A stretch of 43,314 bases of DNA, taken from positions 1 through 43,314 of the IMG/VR virus record IMGVR_UViG_3300020470_000039. One strand, written 5' to 3'. The DNA is from a virus. The notes below the pieces were generated by a model. It had not been told where the DNA came from and ran no database searches. It saw only the letters and a program-made list of their open reading frames with translations. This document shows positions 1-7,087 of this stretch, one piece after another (position 1 is the stretch's first letter; every line of letters begins with the position of its first letter). A program made the position numbers and the translations under genes.

Positions 1-179
1 TTAACAGGATGTAAGTACCAAGGCATTGTACGTGATATGTTACCATTACCATTGCCTAGTTCCCATTTAGCATCGGACTTGACCTTGATAAACTCTGGTT
101 TCTTATCACTCCTAGTCTTACGTTGCTTTGAATTTAATGCCTTAACATTATCATCAAATGCTTTTTGTGTTCTAGGCAT
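1..179 (-). CDS. Hypothetical protein, 3' end beyond the window
   Basis: An open minus-strand frame starts at ATG 179 and is still open at base 1, so only the first 59 residues are visible. It begins MPRTQKAFDD and is rich in Lys and Asn, with no recognisable domain. Its start overlaps the end of the next gene upstream (172-474) by 8 bases, which fits the tight packing of this block and supports translation. It is unlike any family I know; a small phage accessory protein is all that can be said. Confidence 0.6.
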   Translation of the reverse strand, partial: MPRTQKAFDDNVKALNSKQRKTRSDKKPEFIKVKSDAKWELGNGNGNISRTMPWYLHPV

Positions 180-474
180 CCCAATTAACTGTTCGTCTTA
201 GATAATTATATCCGATCTTTCTACGACCCTCGTGAGTCTCTAGAAGATCGGTGATCTCTTTATCTGATACTTTCATGCGTTGAATGCGTTTCATACATGC
301 TGGAGTCTTATTAAGGACGTACTTCTGATACTGAGAGATAGAATACTCTTCCTTCTCAGTATCAGTGATCTGCTCCTCTGGTGTGGGGAACTTCTGTACC
401 TCAACAGTATCACTCACATTCTTTCTAAAATCGTCCACATGGACTTGTTCTGTTGGGGCTGATTTAACCTTCAT
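172..474 (-). CDS. Hypothetical phage protein, 100 aa
   Basis: A 100-residue charged protein beginning MKVKSAPTEQ, with a basic C-terminal half (KRIQRMKVS, RRKIGYNYLRR) that could bind nucleic acid, though no motif proves it. Its ATG overlaps the stop of the upstream 45-residue gene in the form ATGA, indicating translational coupling. No signal peptide or membrane segment is seen. Function unknown. Confidence 0.65.
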   Translation of the reverse strand: MKVKSAPTEQVHVDDFRKNVSDTVEVQKFPTPEEQITDTEKEEYSISQYQKYVLNKTPACMKRIQRMKVSDKEITDLLETHEGRRKIGYNYLRRTVNWDA

Positions 475-608
475 AGTTTACATTCTCCACATAGTTGTAA
501 GAGTTCATTGATTTCCTGTTTTAACTGTTCTTTGCCCTTGCTAGATTGCTCCTTAACCAATTTAATGGTTAATTCATCAATCATCGCTTGGAGCTCTGAT
601 TGAGTCAT
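471..608 (-). CDS. Small hypothetical protein, 45 aa
   Basis: ATG at 608, TGA at 473-471, giving 45 residues starting MTQSELQAMI. It is mostly helical in character, charged (Lys/Glu), and ends with a Cys-x-x-Cys pair (LCGEC) that could bind metal or form a disulphide. It overlaps the end of the upstream gene by 32 bases and the start of the downstream gene by 4. The coupling on both sides is the main argument that it is real. Function unknown. Confidence 0.55.
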   Translation of the reverse strand: MTQSELQAMIDELTIKLVKEQSSKGKEQLKQEINELLQLCGECKL

Positions 609-846
609 AGAGCTTCTTGATGTCATCTTGGCATGTATAAATTGTGAGTTCCTTATTTAGATGTTTTATATCCAACCAATGAAAGAACTCTTCGTAGACA
701 CATTGTGCATCTGCGAATCGCTCTTCATTGACTAAAGTGACTATGTAATCCATAGCCCACTCACATATACTATCACGTGTAGCATTTACACGTAAATCCT
801 CACCATCAGGGTCACCATCAGTTCGATGGTACTCATGGTTGTTCAT
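577..846 (-). CDS. Hypothetical phage protein, 89 aa
   Basis: An 89-residue acidic protein beginning MNNHEYHRTD, with a predicted-helical middle (EWAMDYIVTLVNEERFADA). No recognised motif. It overlaps the upstream gene (833-1081) by 14 bases and is part of the same run of small genes. Function unknown. Confidence 0.6.
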   Translation of the reverse strand: MNNHEYHRTDGDPDGEDLRVNATRDSICEWAMDYIVTLVNEERFADAQCVYEEFFHWLDIKHLNKELTIYTCQDDIKKLYDSIRAPSDD

Positions 847-1081
847 AAGTCAGCACATTGTTAAGATGATCATATGAAACAAACTTAACACTATCAGGCA
901 ACAATTTGTTGACTGCTGCTGCAAAATCATTAGGATACTTACCAAATAGTCTCCAGAAGCGTTGCTCATGATCATAATCAAGATCTCTCTTTGGATAGAT
1001 CCTGACCTGACCTGCTGACCTTACTTCAGGGATAACTGGAACTTCAATGAGTTCTAGTAGTTCATCTAAGATTAAATTCAT
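833..1081 (-). CDS. Hypothetical phage protein, 82 aa
   Basis: An 82-residue protein beginning MNLILDELLE. It is the first gene downstream of the sigma70-like promoter at 1103-1131 and so probably the first gene of the small-gene operon that runs to the left edge. No recognised domain. No strong Shine-Dalgarno is visible in the short leader. Confidence 0.6.
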   Translation of the reverse strand: MNLILDELLELIEVPVIPEVRSAGQVRIYPKRDLDYDHEQRFWRLFGKYPNDFAAAVNKLLPDSVKFVSYDHLNNVLTYEQP

Positions 1082-1102
1082 GTTGAGGATGCTCTGTAAT
1101 AC

Positions 1103-1131
1103 AATTTAGCACAAGAATGGGCAAAAGTCAA
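1103..1131 (-). promoter_or_regulatory. Sigma70-type promoter for the leftmost operon
   Basis: On the minus strand TTGACT (1131-1126), a 17-base spacer and TAAATT (1108-1103), with an extended -10 TG two bases upstream of the -10 box. The start would fall near 1096, about 15 bases before ATG 1081. It matches the bacterial housekeeping consensus, so it suggests early transcription by host polymerase. The same TTGTGCTAAA core recurs upstream of 3822. Confidence 0.55.
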
Positions 1132-1134
1132 TCC

Positions 1135-1467
1135 CTATCTAAGATAGAGATAACCACCTGCCCAGTCTGCTCTCTGAATGCACTCACCATATGATACTTC
1201 ATCGAGTAAATTATATCTTGCTATCTTTGCTGGTCCTCTCCATGATGCTGGTTTGAATACATCACCAGTCTTCTTATCAATGAATGCATGTACACTCTCT
1301 TGATTGTTGATCATGTTGATCTTCCAATACTTACGACCTTCAACAACATCAAACACAGTATCAGATGAATATCCTCTTCTATCATAATTTGTTTGAAGTG
1401 CCTGACCGAGTATGATTACTCTGTCTGCTATCTTCATTGTGTCTGGGTAGAATGCTGTTTTAGTCAT
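1135..1467 (-). CDS. Conserved marine-phage protein of unknown function, 110 aa
   Basis: The C-terminal half contains VHAFIDKKTGDVFKPASW, then GPAKIARYNLLD, and ends DWAGGYLYLR. I recognise this pattern as a small family widespread in phages of marine bacteria, with no assigned function. The visible features are conserved aromatic and basic residues and no membrane segment or signal peptide. It lies between the methyltransferase gene upstream and the small-gene operon downstream; the downstream promoter begins just inside its 3' edge. Confidence 0.7.
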   Translation of the reverse strand: MTKTAFYPDTMKIADRVIILGQALQTNYDRRGYSSDTVFDVVEGRKYWKINMINNQESVHAFIDKKTGDVFKPASWRGPAKIARYNLLDEVSYGECIQRADWAGGYLYLR

Positions 1468-1497
1468 GACTTCTGGGTGTCCTTGATTGGTATGTAC

Positions 1498-2451
1498 CTA
1501 TAATAACGGTAATTTCGCTGGAATGGTGGCAATACGGTCACTTTGTAAACTGGCATAGTCCTCATGCAGTTCACATCCAATGTATGCTCTATTATGTTTC
1601 TTAGCAACCATCGCAGTAGTTCCTGATCCCATGAATGGATCAAGTATAATATCACCCTCCTCACTACCTGCTAGAATGCATGGTTCAATGAGATCAGGTG
1701 GATAACAAGCGAAATGAGCACCCTTATAAGGTTTATTGGTCACCGACCAGACAGATCGTTTATTCTTTTTTGGATAACTCTTTGCAAGACCTGAATGTGG
1801 TTGTAGTCCTGTTCCCTTGTTATGATATTTTCCTTTGGATCTATCTCTTGTTCCCCAGTCTTTTGCTGGTTCTTTGATTGCTTCATTATTATAGTAATAT
1901 TTCTTACTCTTACTTAATAAAAATATGTACTCATGTGATTTAGTACACCTATCCCTGACTGATTCAGGCATTGGATTAGGTTTATGCCAAATAATATCTT
2001 GCCTTAGATACCATCCATCAGCACGTAGTGCAAATGCTAACATCCAAGGTATACCAATTAAATCTTTTTCTTTGAGTCCTTCGAGTCTATTTCCTCTGCG
2101 AGGACACACATCTGGTAAGTCTTGTCTAGTATTTGAGACTGTCTGTTTTGCCAGTCCTTGTCCCCTTCCAGGTCTGTAATTATAGTAACTATCGCCAATA
2201 TTAACCCAACAAGTTCCATCATCTGTGAGCACATCACGTACACTCCTGAATACCTTCACTAAATTATCTATAAATTCTTCAGGTGTTTGCTCTTGTCCAA
2301 TTTGTTTATCCTCACCACCATAGTCTCTTAGACCATAGTAAGGTGGTGATGTAACACACATACGTGGTCTCTCAGCAATACCAGTGGTAATGTGACCATG
2401 TAATGTCTTCAGTGTGTCTCTACAGTCACCGAATAATATAGTATTTCTCAT
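1498..2451 (-). CDS. Orphan DNA methyltransferase, amino-methyl type
   Basis: An S-adenosylmethionine-dependent DNA base methyltransferase. The catalytic motif TSPPYYGLRDYG is near the N-terminus and the cofactor-binding motif DPFMGSGTTAMVAKK is near the C-terminus. This is the motif order of the beta class, which methylates adenine-N6 or cytosine-N4; the SPPY form is common in N4-cytosine enzymes but does not settle the base. No restriction gene is next to it, so it is probably used to shield phage DNA or alter expression. I place the start at ATG 2451 (MRNTILFGDC), which overlaps the stop of the small membrane gene as ATGA; an in-frame ATG at 2493 would add 14 unlikely residues. Confidence 0.88.
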   Translation of the reverse strand: MRNTILFGDCRDTLKTLHGHITTGIAERPRMCVTSPPYYGLRDYGGEDKQIGQEQTPEEFIDNLVKVFRSVRDVLTDDGTCWVNIGDSYYNYRPGRGQGLAKQTVSNTRQDLPDVCPRRGNRLEGLKEKDLIGIPWMLAFALRADGWYLRQDIIWHKPNPMPESVRDRCTKSHEYIFLLSKSKKYYYNNEAIKEPAKDWGTRDRSKGKYHNKGTGLQPHSGLAKSYPKKNKRSVWSVTNKPYKGAHFACYPPDLIEPCILAGSEEGDIILDPFMGSGTTAMVAKKHNRAYIGCELHEDYASLQSDRIATIPAKLPLL

Positions 2452-2618
2452 AGATGATTCCAGTGACGAATTACCCCTGCAACAATAAAACAATTAGTAA
2501 TGAGATAAGAAAAGAATATAAGAGAACGTACCAAAACAACGTGATTGTCGTATCGTTTTGTTCTCGCATCAGAAAACGAACCCAGTGCATACTTCCAGAT
2601 CCTCCATGCTCTAACCAT
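2448..2618 (-). CDS. Small membrane protein, 56 aa
   Basis: ATG 2618 to TGA overlapping the methyltransferase start. The protein starts MVRAWRIWKYALGSF and has one hydrophobic stretch (about residues 27-50, VVLVRSLIFFSYLITNCF followed by IVAGVI), so it is a single-pass membrane protein with a basic N-terminus facing the cytoplasm by the positive-inside rule. I have the impression of similar short membrane proteins in cyanophages, but no function is known. The four-base overlap with the methyltransferase argues that the frame is used. Confidence 0.65.
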   Translation of the reverse strand: MVRAWRIWKYALGSFSDARTKRYDNHVVLVRSLIFFSYLITNCFIVAGVIRHWNHL

Positions 2619-2685
2619 ATAATGCTACGTTATGTGATCTGCGAGGTGGTGTGTACTTAACCACTGTGGGTCTAGTCACACTCAT
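2611..2685 (-). CDS. Possible 24-residue leader peptide
   Basis: ATG 2685 to TAG at 2613-2611, encoding a basic 24-residue peptide starting MSVTRPTVVK. The stop overlaps the start region of the 56-residue membrane gene, the geometry of a coupled leader. There is no good ribosome site and it is short, so it may be a chance frame. Confidence 0.25.
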   Translation of the reverse strand: MSVTRPTVVKYTPPRRSHNVALYG

Positions 2686-2711
2686 GTATATTTTTAATAG
2701 TAAATCAGAAC

Positions 2712-2996
2712 TCATGATACCTGATAAAATGTGTATTTTAGAAATAGTTCTTCACCCTTGTGTATCTTACGTAGTGTCTTAATGAAGTATTTGTCCTCCT
2801 CACACCACTTAACACAATTAGGATCATCACTATGATTAATGAAACCACCAAGAGGTGTCCTGTAAATAACCTCATCTACAATAATATGGGACATACCTAG
2901 CACAAGTCCTGATGGGATATCCTCCAAAGCAAAAACGCCCTGTCCTGCGACAGAGCTATCCTTAATGTGTAATCGACTAGGTAACGCTTGATACAT
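2712..2996 (-). CDS. Minimal SET-domain protein, putative protein-lysine methyltransferase
   Basis: The 94 residues contain the core signatures of a SET domain in order: VAGQGVFALEDIPSG near residue 16, where the G-x-G binds S-adenosylmethionine; the knot motif GGFINHSDDPNC near residue 50; and KGEELFLKYTF near the C-terminus, with the conserved Tyr. SET enzymes methylate lysine side chains of proteins. At 94 residues this is shorter than usual and lacks flanking substrate domains, although the catalytic elements look complete. The target is unknown; candidates are host ribosomal or RNA-polymerase proteins or phage virion proteins. It sits alone between small unknown genes with short gaps. 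Confidence 0.8.
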   Translation of the reverse strand: MYQALPSRLHIKDSSVAGQGVFALEDIPSGLVLGMSHIIVDEVIYRTPLGGFINHSDDPNCVKWCEEDKYFIKTLRKIHKGEELFLKYTFYQVS

Positions 2997-3011
2997 GATA
3001 AAATAATAATG

Positions 3012-3251
3012 TTATACTTCTCTAATTGCCCTCTTATAACATTTAGATAAGTGTTGTTCAAGTTTAACATCATCAACACCAGCACGTGATGCTAGTTTCA
3101 ATGATGATATGGGATCAACTTCCCACATAGCATGTACAAGATATCTAATCTCGCACGTTGTTAGTTCTACTTGAGTCACTACTTTAGTATGTTTATCATA
3201 CTCCATACTAATTGGTTGTTGGTCTTCGTGTGTGAAAAAATCACCACTCAT
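3012..3251 (-). CDS. Hypothetical phage protein, 79 aa
   Basis: A 79-residue protein starting MSGDFFTHED. Its C-terminal half (SLKLASRAGVDDVKLEQHLSK) looks helical. Its ATG overlaps the stop of the upstream gene as ATGA, so it belongs to the operon led by 3577-3822. No family recognised. Confidence 0.6.
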   Translation of the reverse strand: MSGDFFTHEDQQPISMEYDKHTKVVTQVELTTCEIRYLVHAMWEVDPISSLKLASRAGVDDVKLEQHLSKCYKRAIREV

Positions 3252-3577
3252 GAATCATCCTCCTGATTTTGTACAAACAATTCATCCTCACCATGTATTT
3301 GACCGCTTTGATATTCTATAGTAAACTCATCCTTAGACATTCTATGTTCTATTGGAACATCTCTTGAGTAGTCTTCATAAGCAGCATCAATTTCAGCATG
3401 TTCTAATGCCTCCCTGATGGTCTTGGTGTGCTCTGGGTCACACGATGCAACAATCTCAGACAATTTAAATACATCTTCTGCACTTAAGTTGACTGAGAAT
3501 GTAGTTTTTGGTATAGTGGGATGAGTTTTTTCTAACTCATTTATCACACCATTTAACCATTCAGTATTTGAATCCAT
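3248..3577 (-). CDS. Hypothetical acidic phage protein, 109 aa
   Basis: A 109-residue acidic protein starting MDSNTEWLNG, with a Glu/Asp-rich tail (VQNQEDDS). The middle is compatible with helices, with no recognised motif. It overlaps both neighbours by 1 and 4 bases, typical of coupled small phage genes. Confidence 0.6.
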   Translation of the reverse strand: MDSNTEWLNGVINELEKTHPTIPKTTFSVNLSAEDVFKLSEIVASCDPEHTKTIREALEHAEIDAAYEDYSRDVPIEHRMSKDEFTIEYQSGQIHGEDELFVQNQEDDS

Positions 3578-3822
3578 TAGTAACGTGAGGGAATCGCATC
3601 ATAATCACGCACATCAATAAATGCACGTGGGTTAGACAATGATTGGACATATTCAACTACCTGATTATTCAGGTTCATCAAGTCATCATAACACATTTGG
3701 TTATGAGCACAAGACCTAAGTTGATTGTCTGGTTTCAGCAATGACTCTAGCATGATTGCTTTTGCTCGATCCCACTTCTCAAATGATGTGGGTACTTCAT
3801 CTAGACTTCGCTGATCCTTCAT
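3577..3822 (-). CDS. Hypothetical phage protein, 81 aa; first gene of a small operon
   Basis: An 81-residue protein starting MKDQRSLDEV. The ATG at 3822 is preceded by a strong purine-rich ribosome site (AGGGAGG) about 3-9 bases upstream, the best in this region. Promoter elements lie 20-45 bases further upstream. The stop base is shared with the start of 3248-3577. Function unknown. Confidence 0.65.
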   Translation of the reverse strand: MKDQRSLDEVPTSFEKWDRAKAIMLESLLKPDNQLRSCAHNQMCYDDLMNLNNQVVEYVQSLSNPRAFIDVRDYDAIPSRY

Positions 3823-3840
3823 GGCCCTCCCTGTTTTTAG

Positions 3841-3867
3841 TATTTATTTTATAATATGTTCATTTTA
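3841..3867 (-). promoter_or_regulatory. Extended -10 promoter plus T4-type late box
   Basis: On the minus strand TGC followed by TAAAAT (3867-3862) forms an extended -10 element without a clear -35. A few bases downstream AATAAATA (3848-3841) matches the NATAAATA form of the T4/cyanophage late box read by gp55. Both would transcribe the operon starting at 3822. Which of the two is used cannot be told from sequence. Confidence 0.4.
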
Positions 3868-3896
3868 GCACAATTTAGTATTAAATGCGACTATCT

Positions 3897-4196
3897 TTAT
3901 GATGAATAAAGATTTCCCCTTTTAAAACTGTTGCGTAAGAATCCCCACTTATCATATACTACAGGAAATGTTACAGCCTTGTAACGTAACTCCTCAAACT
4001 CTTCTTGTGATAGAGTCCAGTTAAGAATCTTCCACACGTTACGTGCATTCCTACACTTACGTGATTTAAATAGTCTCATCTTCCACTTGTGCTCAGTCTC
4101 CTCAAATGTTGGTGGATACTGTGCGTATAATGCTTGAGCGTTCACAGTATTGTGAGCAGCATTATCATATGTTTGATAATAAAACTTGGTGGTCAT
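3897..4196 (-). CDS. Hypothetical phage protein, 99 aa
   Basis: A 99-residue basic, aromatic-rich protein starting MTTKFYYQTY, with a Lys/Arg cluster in the middle (KMRLFKSRKCRNARN). Nucleic-acid binding would fit the charge but no fold is recognised. It starts at the base where the upstream gene 4196-4435 ends. Confidence 0.6.
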   Translation of the reverse strand: MTTKFYYQTYDNAAHNTVNAQALYAQYPPTFEETEHKWKMRLFKSRKCRNARNVWKILNWTLSQEEFEELRYKAVTFPVVYDKWGFLRNSFKRGNLYSS

Positions 4197-4435
4197 TACT
4201 CAACCTCCTCAAAGTAAATACCATGAAGTGCATTGAATGCCTCAAGATTTAAATAATCATCATCTTGATACTTCATGCAGTCAGCATCATCAGGTGCTAC
4301 AATAAACTCTTCACAGAAATACTCTGCGTTAACACCTACAGTACAAGCAGCATGAATAAGTTCATCAGTCTGCTCGAAGTTGCATCCTAGTTGTTGGACA
4401 CAGTACTCAACGTCTTCAATTAGTTGGTTGAACAT
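4196..4435 (-). CDS. Hypothetical acidic phage protein, 79 aa
   Basis: A 79-residue acidic protein starting MFNQLIEDVE, containing several Cys residues. It begins 16 bases after the U-run that ends the structured RNA at 4451-4658, so readthrough of that terminator could express it; otherwise its promoter is not evident. Function unknown. Confidence 0.6.
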   Translation of the reverse strand: MFNQLIEDVEYCVQQLGCNFEQTDELIHAACTVGVNAEYFCEEFIVAPDDADCMKYQDDDYLNLEAFNALHGIYFEEVE

Positions 4436-4450
4436 GACTGTTTAATAAAG

Positions 4451-4658
4451 AAAAAAGGTGTTGAGGGAGTGGGGCATCATGACGGGTTTCACCCGAATGC
4501 CCAAATTTACCCTACGGGAATCGCTTACACCTGTACCCCCACCACTTTCAACCATCAGTCTTATGTGTGCTGTGATAGGTTTCTACCAACCTCATGTCCA
4601 CGCTTCTAAGTCGTGGCGGTCAGTAGGTTTGGGGCGTAGGAACCACATATCCCTCAAC
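4451..4658 (-). ncRNA. Novel structured RNA, about 208 nt
   Basis: The RNA is predicted to start at G4658, seven bases after a consensus -10 box, and to end in six U residues (4456-4451). Its two ends pair perfectly: GUUGAGGGA (4658-4650) with UCCCUCAAC (4468-4460). Inside are several clear helices. One is CUACUGACC with GGUUGGUAG (4626-4618 and 4591-4583), enclosing CCACG/CGUGG. Another is AACC-AUCA with UGAUGGUU (4581-4573 and 4557-4550). A long hairpin pairs GGGCAU with AUGCCC and CGGGU with ACCCG around a three-base loop (4502-4472). No credible protein frame uses the stretch. It does not look like 6S (not rod-like), tmRNA, RNase P or SRP RNA. Class and function are unknown. Confidence 0.75.
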
Positions 4659-4664
4659 TTTTAT

Positions 4665-4693
4665 ATAATAACACTGATTAAAGGGAGTGTCAA
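4665..4693 (-). promoter_or_regulatory. Consensus sigma70 promoter of the structured RNA
   Basis: On the minus strand TTGACA (4693-4688), exactly 17 bases, then TATTAT (4670-4665). This is a perfect -35 box with optimal spacing and a one-mismatch -10 box, the strongest housekeeping promoter seen in the window. It predicts transcription by unmodified host polymerase from about 4658. Confidence 0.8.
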
Positions 4694-4724
4694 GACCTTG
4701 TGGACAGTAAGAGAACTGTCTATA

Positions 4725-4820
4725 CTAGACTGAACGTGCCTCCTGAATCAGATACTGTTCGATAACAGCAAGGAGCTGATTACCATTCTGTGCTGCTTCA
4801 AGTGCTTCAAAGATGTTCAT
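4725..4820 (-). CDS. Small protein, 31 aa
   Basis: ATG 4820 to TAG 4727-4725. The product starts MNIFEALEAA and is an amphipathic, probably single-helix peptide. An AAGGGAA ribosome site lies about nine bases before the ATG. It ends about 30 bases before the -35 box of the structured RNA gene. The ribosome site and biased composition support it; function unknown. Confidence 0.5.
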   Translation of the reverse strand: MNIFEALEAAQNGNQLLAVIEQYLIQEARSV

Positions 4821-4891
4821 GGGGTTGTTCCCTTAACGACTTCCTTACTATACAGCAGTTCAGACCCCCTGCAACCGACTGTGTGACACTT

Positions 4892-5587
4892 CTAGCAATG
4901 GCACGTGAGACTAGTATAATAGTACTCCCTCTCATCCCTTGCTTTCAAGGCACTCTTAGGTGCTCCCTTCCTATGCATGTTGAACCCTATAATAGTCCTA
5001 CGCTCATCTGTTGGGTTTGCTCCTCCTCTATGCTTCCACCATGCTGGCCATAGTATAAGGTCACCCTCCTTCACATCAGCAGTATACCATTTAGAGTTAT
5101 CGTACTCATCCCTGAACTGAGTGGGTATAGAACCATCAGGGAACTCAACATATAATACTGCACTGATTCCCTTCTGACCATGATCATGGAGTCCATGATA
5201 CTGATCTCTCATACAGGTCTCATACCACAAATCCATGATATGATAGTCTTCATGTATTGTGCTCTCCTCCTTAAACTCATTAATATATGGTTTGAGGATC
5301 TGCATCAGATCATGAGCATATAATGGTAATGGATTTACTTTCTTATTACTTGTTAACTTATCACTGAAGAAATCAGTATCAAACTCAGTACCACATAAAT
5401 CTCTACTGATCCTATCATCTGCCTGTGGTATCTCATGTTGATGCTTCTTCATCTGAGTGTATACTTCAGTGTCAATGTTCTCCTTACCCCTCAATGGGTC
5501 GATCATTGCCAGTATCTTCTTCTTATTATCCTCCCAGTTATCAATATGATATACAAATACTGGTGTAGGGACAGGATATTGTCTCAT
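4892..5587 (-). CDS. Putative 2-oxoglutarate/Fe(II) oxygenase
   Basis: A 231-residue protein resembling the phage 2OG-Fe(II) oxygenase group with an N-terminal His-x-His. YHGLHDHGQKGISAVLYV (about residues 131-148) gives the first metal ligands and a core beta-strand; KEGDLILWPAWWKHRGG gives the distal His; and RRTIIGFNMH supplies the Arg that would bind the 2-oxoglutarate carboxylate. Such enzymes hydroxylate proteins, sugars or small molecules using O2; the substrate here is unknown. It overlaps the next oxygenase gene upstream by 4 bases, so the two are probably translated together. Confidence 0.75.
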   Translation of the reverse strand: MRQYPVPTPVFVYHIDNWEDNKKKILAMIDPLRGKENIDTEVYTQMKKHQHEIPQADDRISRDLCGTEFDTDFFSDKLTSNKKVNPLPLYAHDLMQILKPYINEFKEESTIHEDYHIMDLWYETCMRDQYHGLHDHGQKGISAVLYVEFPDGSIPTQFRDEYDNSKWYTADVKEGDLILWPAWWKHRGGANPTDERRTIIGFNMHRKGAPKSALKARDEREYYYTSLTCHC

Positions 5588-6279
5588 TCAAATGTCCTCC
5601 AATGATCAAAGTGAATCATACCTGTATCTAAATTAGTATACTTAGGGTCAAGTAGTAATTTAATATCACCAGCAATAGATCTAATGTTAGTTCCCTTGCC
5701 TGAGCCACCACTGACTCCATGCTTAAGACTACTTGGAAATACCAGTAGATCACCTCTTTCTACTTTCACAGATGATATACCACTATTAATATAATTTAGT
5801 TCACCAATAATACTTCTGTTTGGATCTGGTTTAGTATCAAACAAACCACCAGCATAACAATTATTATTATTCTCACTATAAAATGTGATAGTTGAATTAT
5901 CAGGTGGATTCACATAGTATACAAATGATATATCTGATGATGCATGAGTATGTGGTGTCATACTATCACCAAAATCTTTAATTGTAAACCAAGACTTCAT
6001 GATGTATGGTATAATCATATCAGTCTTGATATTTGCTACGTGTAAACACTCCTTGACTTCATTTAATAATGCAGAAAAAAATGGATTTAATGTGCTATCA
6101 TGGTGTAGCATACATTTATCTCTAGTTTCACCAGTCAGGGGATACCTACCATCTTGTGCTTCATTGGGATCAAATTGATATTCTTTCATTTGATACAACA
6201 CATCACTCCAATGCTGCCAATCTGGAAACTTACGTTGGTAAATAACTGTAGGAAATATCGAATGTAATAATGTTGTCAT
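5584..6279 (-). CDS. Putative 2-oxoglutarate/Fe(II) oxygenase
   Basis: A 231-residue protein with PHTHASSDISFVYYVNPP (the His-x-His ligand pair and the following strand), VERGDLLVFPSSLKHGVSG (distal His) and a late Arg in NIRSIAGDI. This matches the pattern of the TIGR02466-like oxygenases common in marine phages. Its start codon (6279-6277) overlaps the start codon of the plus-strand oxygenase gene (6278-6280), so the two genes diverge with no space between them, and each promoter must lie inside the other gene. Confidence 0.75.
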   Translation of the reverse strand: MTTLLHSIFPTVIYQRKFPDWQHWSDVLYQMKEYQFDPNEAQDGRYPLTGETRDKCMLHHDSTLNPFFSALLNEVKECLHVANIKTDMIIPYIMKSWFTIKDFGDSMTPHTHASSDISFVYYVNPPDNSTITFYSENNNNCYAGGLFDTKPDPNRSIIGELNYINSGISSVKVERGDLLVFPSSLKHGVSGGSGKGTNIRSIAGDIKLLLDPKYTNLDTGMIHFDHWRTFE

Positions 6280-7087
6280 GATCGAATCATATAATTCTTA
6301 CTTAGATTTGGATAGTGCTAAGGCATTAAGACGTGAGTGTGATAACATATTAACACATGATCCGTTAGAACAAAAGACATGGTGGTATGGTTTTAATAGA
6401 CCCCCACAAAATATACTGGAAAACTTTATATTCCAGTCAGCAAGACAACACAATGTATTCCATAGTTATATTGGTGCTGAGTGGTGGATTAGATCACATG
6501 ATAGTTTAGATAGCAGTTGGATATTCCATGTTGATGGTGATCTTGGTCAGTCACGTCGTGGTGACCAATATTGTGCTGCTCCGTTCTCTACTATAACATA
6601 TTTAACTGACTACGGTCAACCAACTGTAATACTGGACTACATGCATGACTGGATGAAGAAACACTTTTATATAATGGGTGATAATGCATGGACATTCTGG
6701 TCATCACCTAAGATGGGTAAACATATTAATTGGTCACTACCATATTTTCATGGAGTACCACATAACTATGGATACTTACCTGAGGGTGAGAAGAGAGTTA
6801 CACTCATGTATAATGTATGGAAGACTAAACCTTGGGAACCTGAATGTATTGAATACAATCTAAAATACAAAATCTCAGGTGGTGAGGTTAAACTCATACC
6901 TGAGAAAGACAATGATATTCAATGGTTAGAACCACATGGATATTTTACTACTAAACTTGAGGATGCTCTTGATGTAGCAGTCCAGTATCATGGATATAAT
7001 AAGAGAGGTAAATCATGGATTGTTACTCAGTACGCACCAGATGGAGTTGATACTACCCCACGTTTTCCCACGCAAGAGTCCCATTAG
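6278..7087 (+). CDS. Putative 2OG/Fe(II) oxygenase, inverted gene
   Basis: A 269-residue protein on the plus strand, opposite to all neighbours. WIFHVDGD (about residue 90) gives a His-x-Asp metal pair, PYFHGVPHN the distal His, and KRVTLMYNVW a candidate 2-oxoglutarate Arg, which supports an oxygenase jelly-roll. It lacks the His-x-His of the two neighbours to its left, so it is not a recent inverted copy of them. Its 3' end overlaps the end of the convergent gene 7053-7397 by 35 bases. No promoter is evident. Substrate unknown. Confidence 0.65.
   Translation: MIESYNSYLDLDSAKALRRECDNILTHDPLEQKTWWYGFNRPPQNILENFIFQSARQHNVFHSYIGAEWWIRSHDSLDSSWIFHVDGDLGQSRRGDQYCAAPFSTITYLTDYGQPTVILDYMHDWMKKHFYIMGDNAWTFWSSPKMGKHINWSLPYFHGVPHNYGYLPEGEKRVTLMYNVWKTKPWEPECIEYNLKYKISGGEVKLIPEKDNDIQWLEPHGYFTTKLEDALDVAVQYHGYNKRGKSWIVTQYAPDGVDTTPRFPTQESH

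Noticed and set aside
4598-4616. Hairpin CCACG/CGTGG resembling ends of IS200/IS605 elements or a TnpB guide RNA
   Set aside because: No transposase or TnpB frame is nearby and the hairpin is enclosed in a longer helix of the RNA.
4458-4733. A 91-codon plus-strand open frame over the structured RNA
   Set aside because: It runs against the consensus promoter and terminator, has no ribosome site and no protein-like pattern; the base pairing of the minus-strand RNA explains the sequence better.
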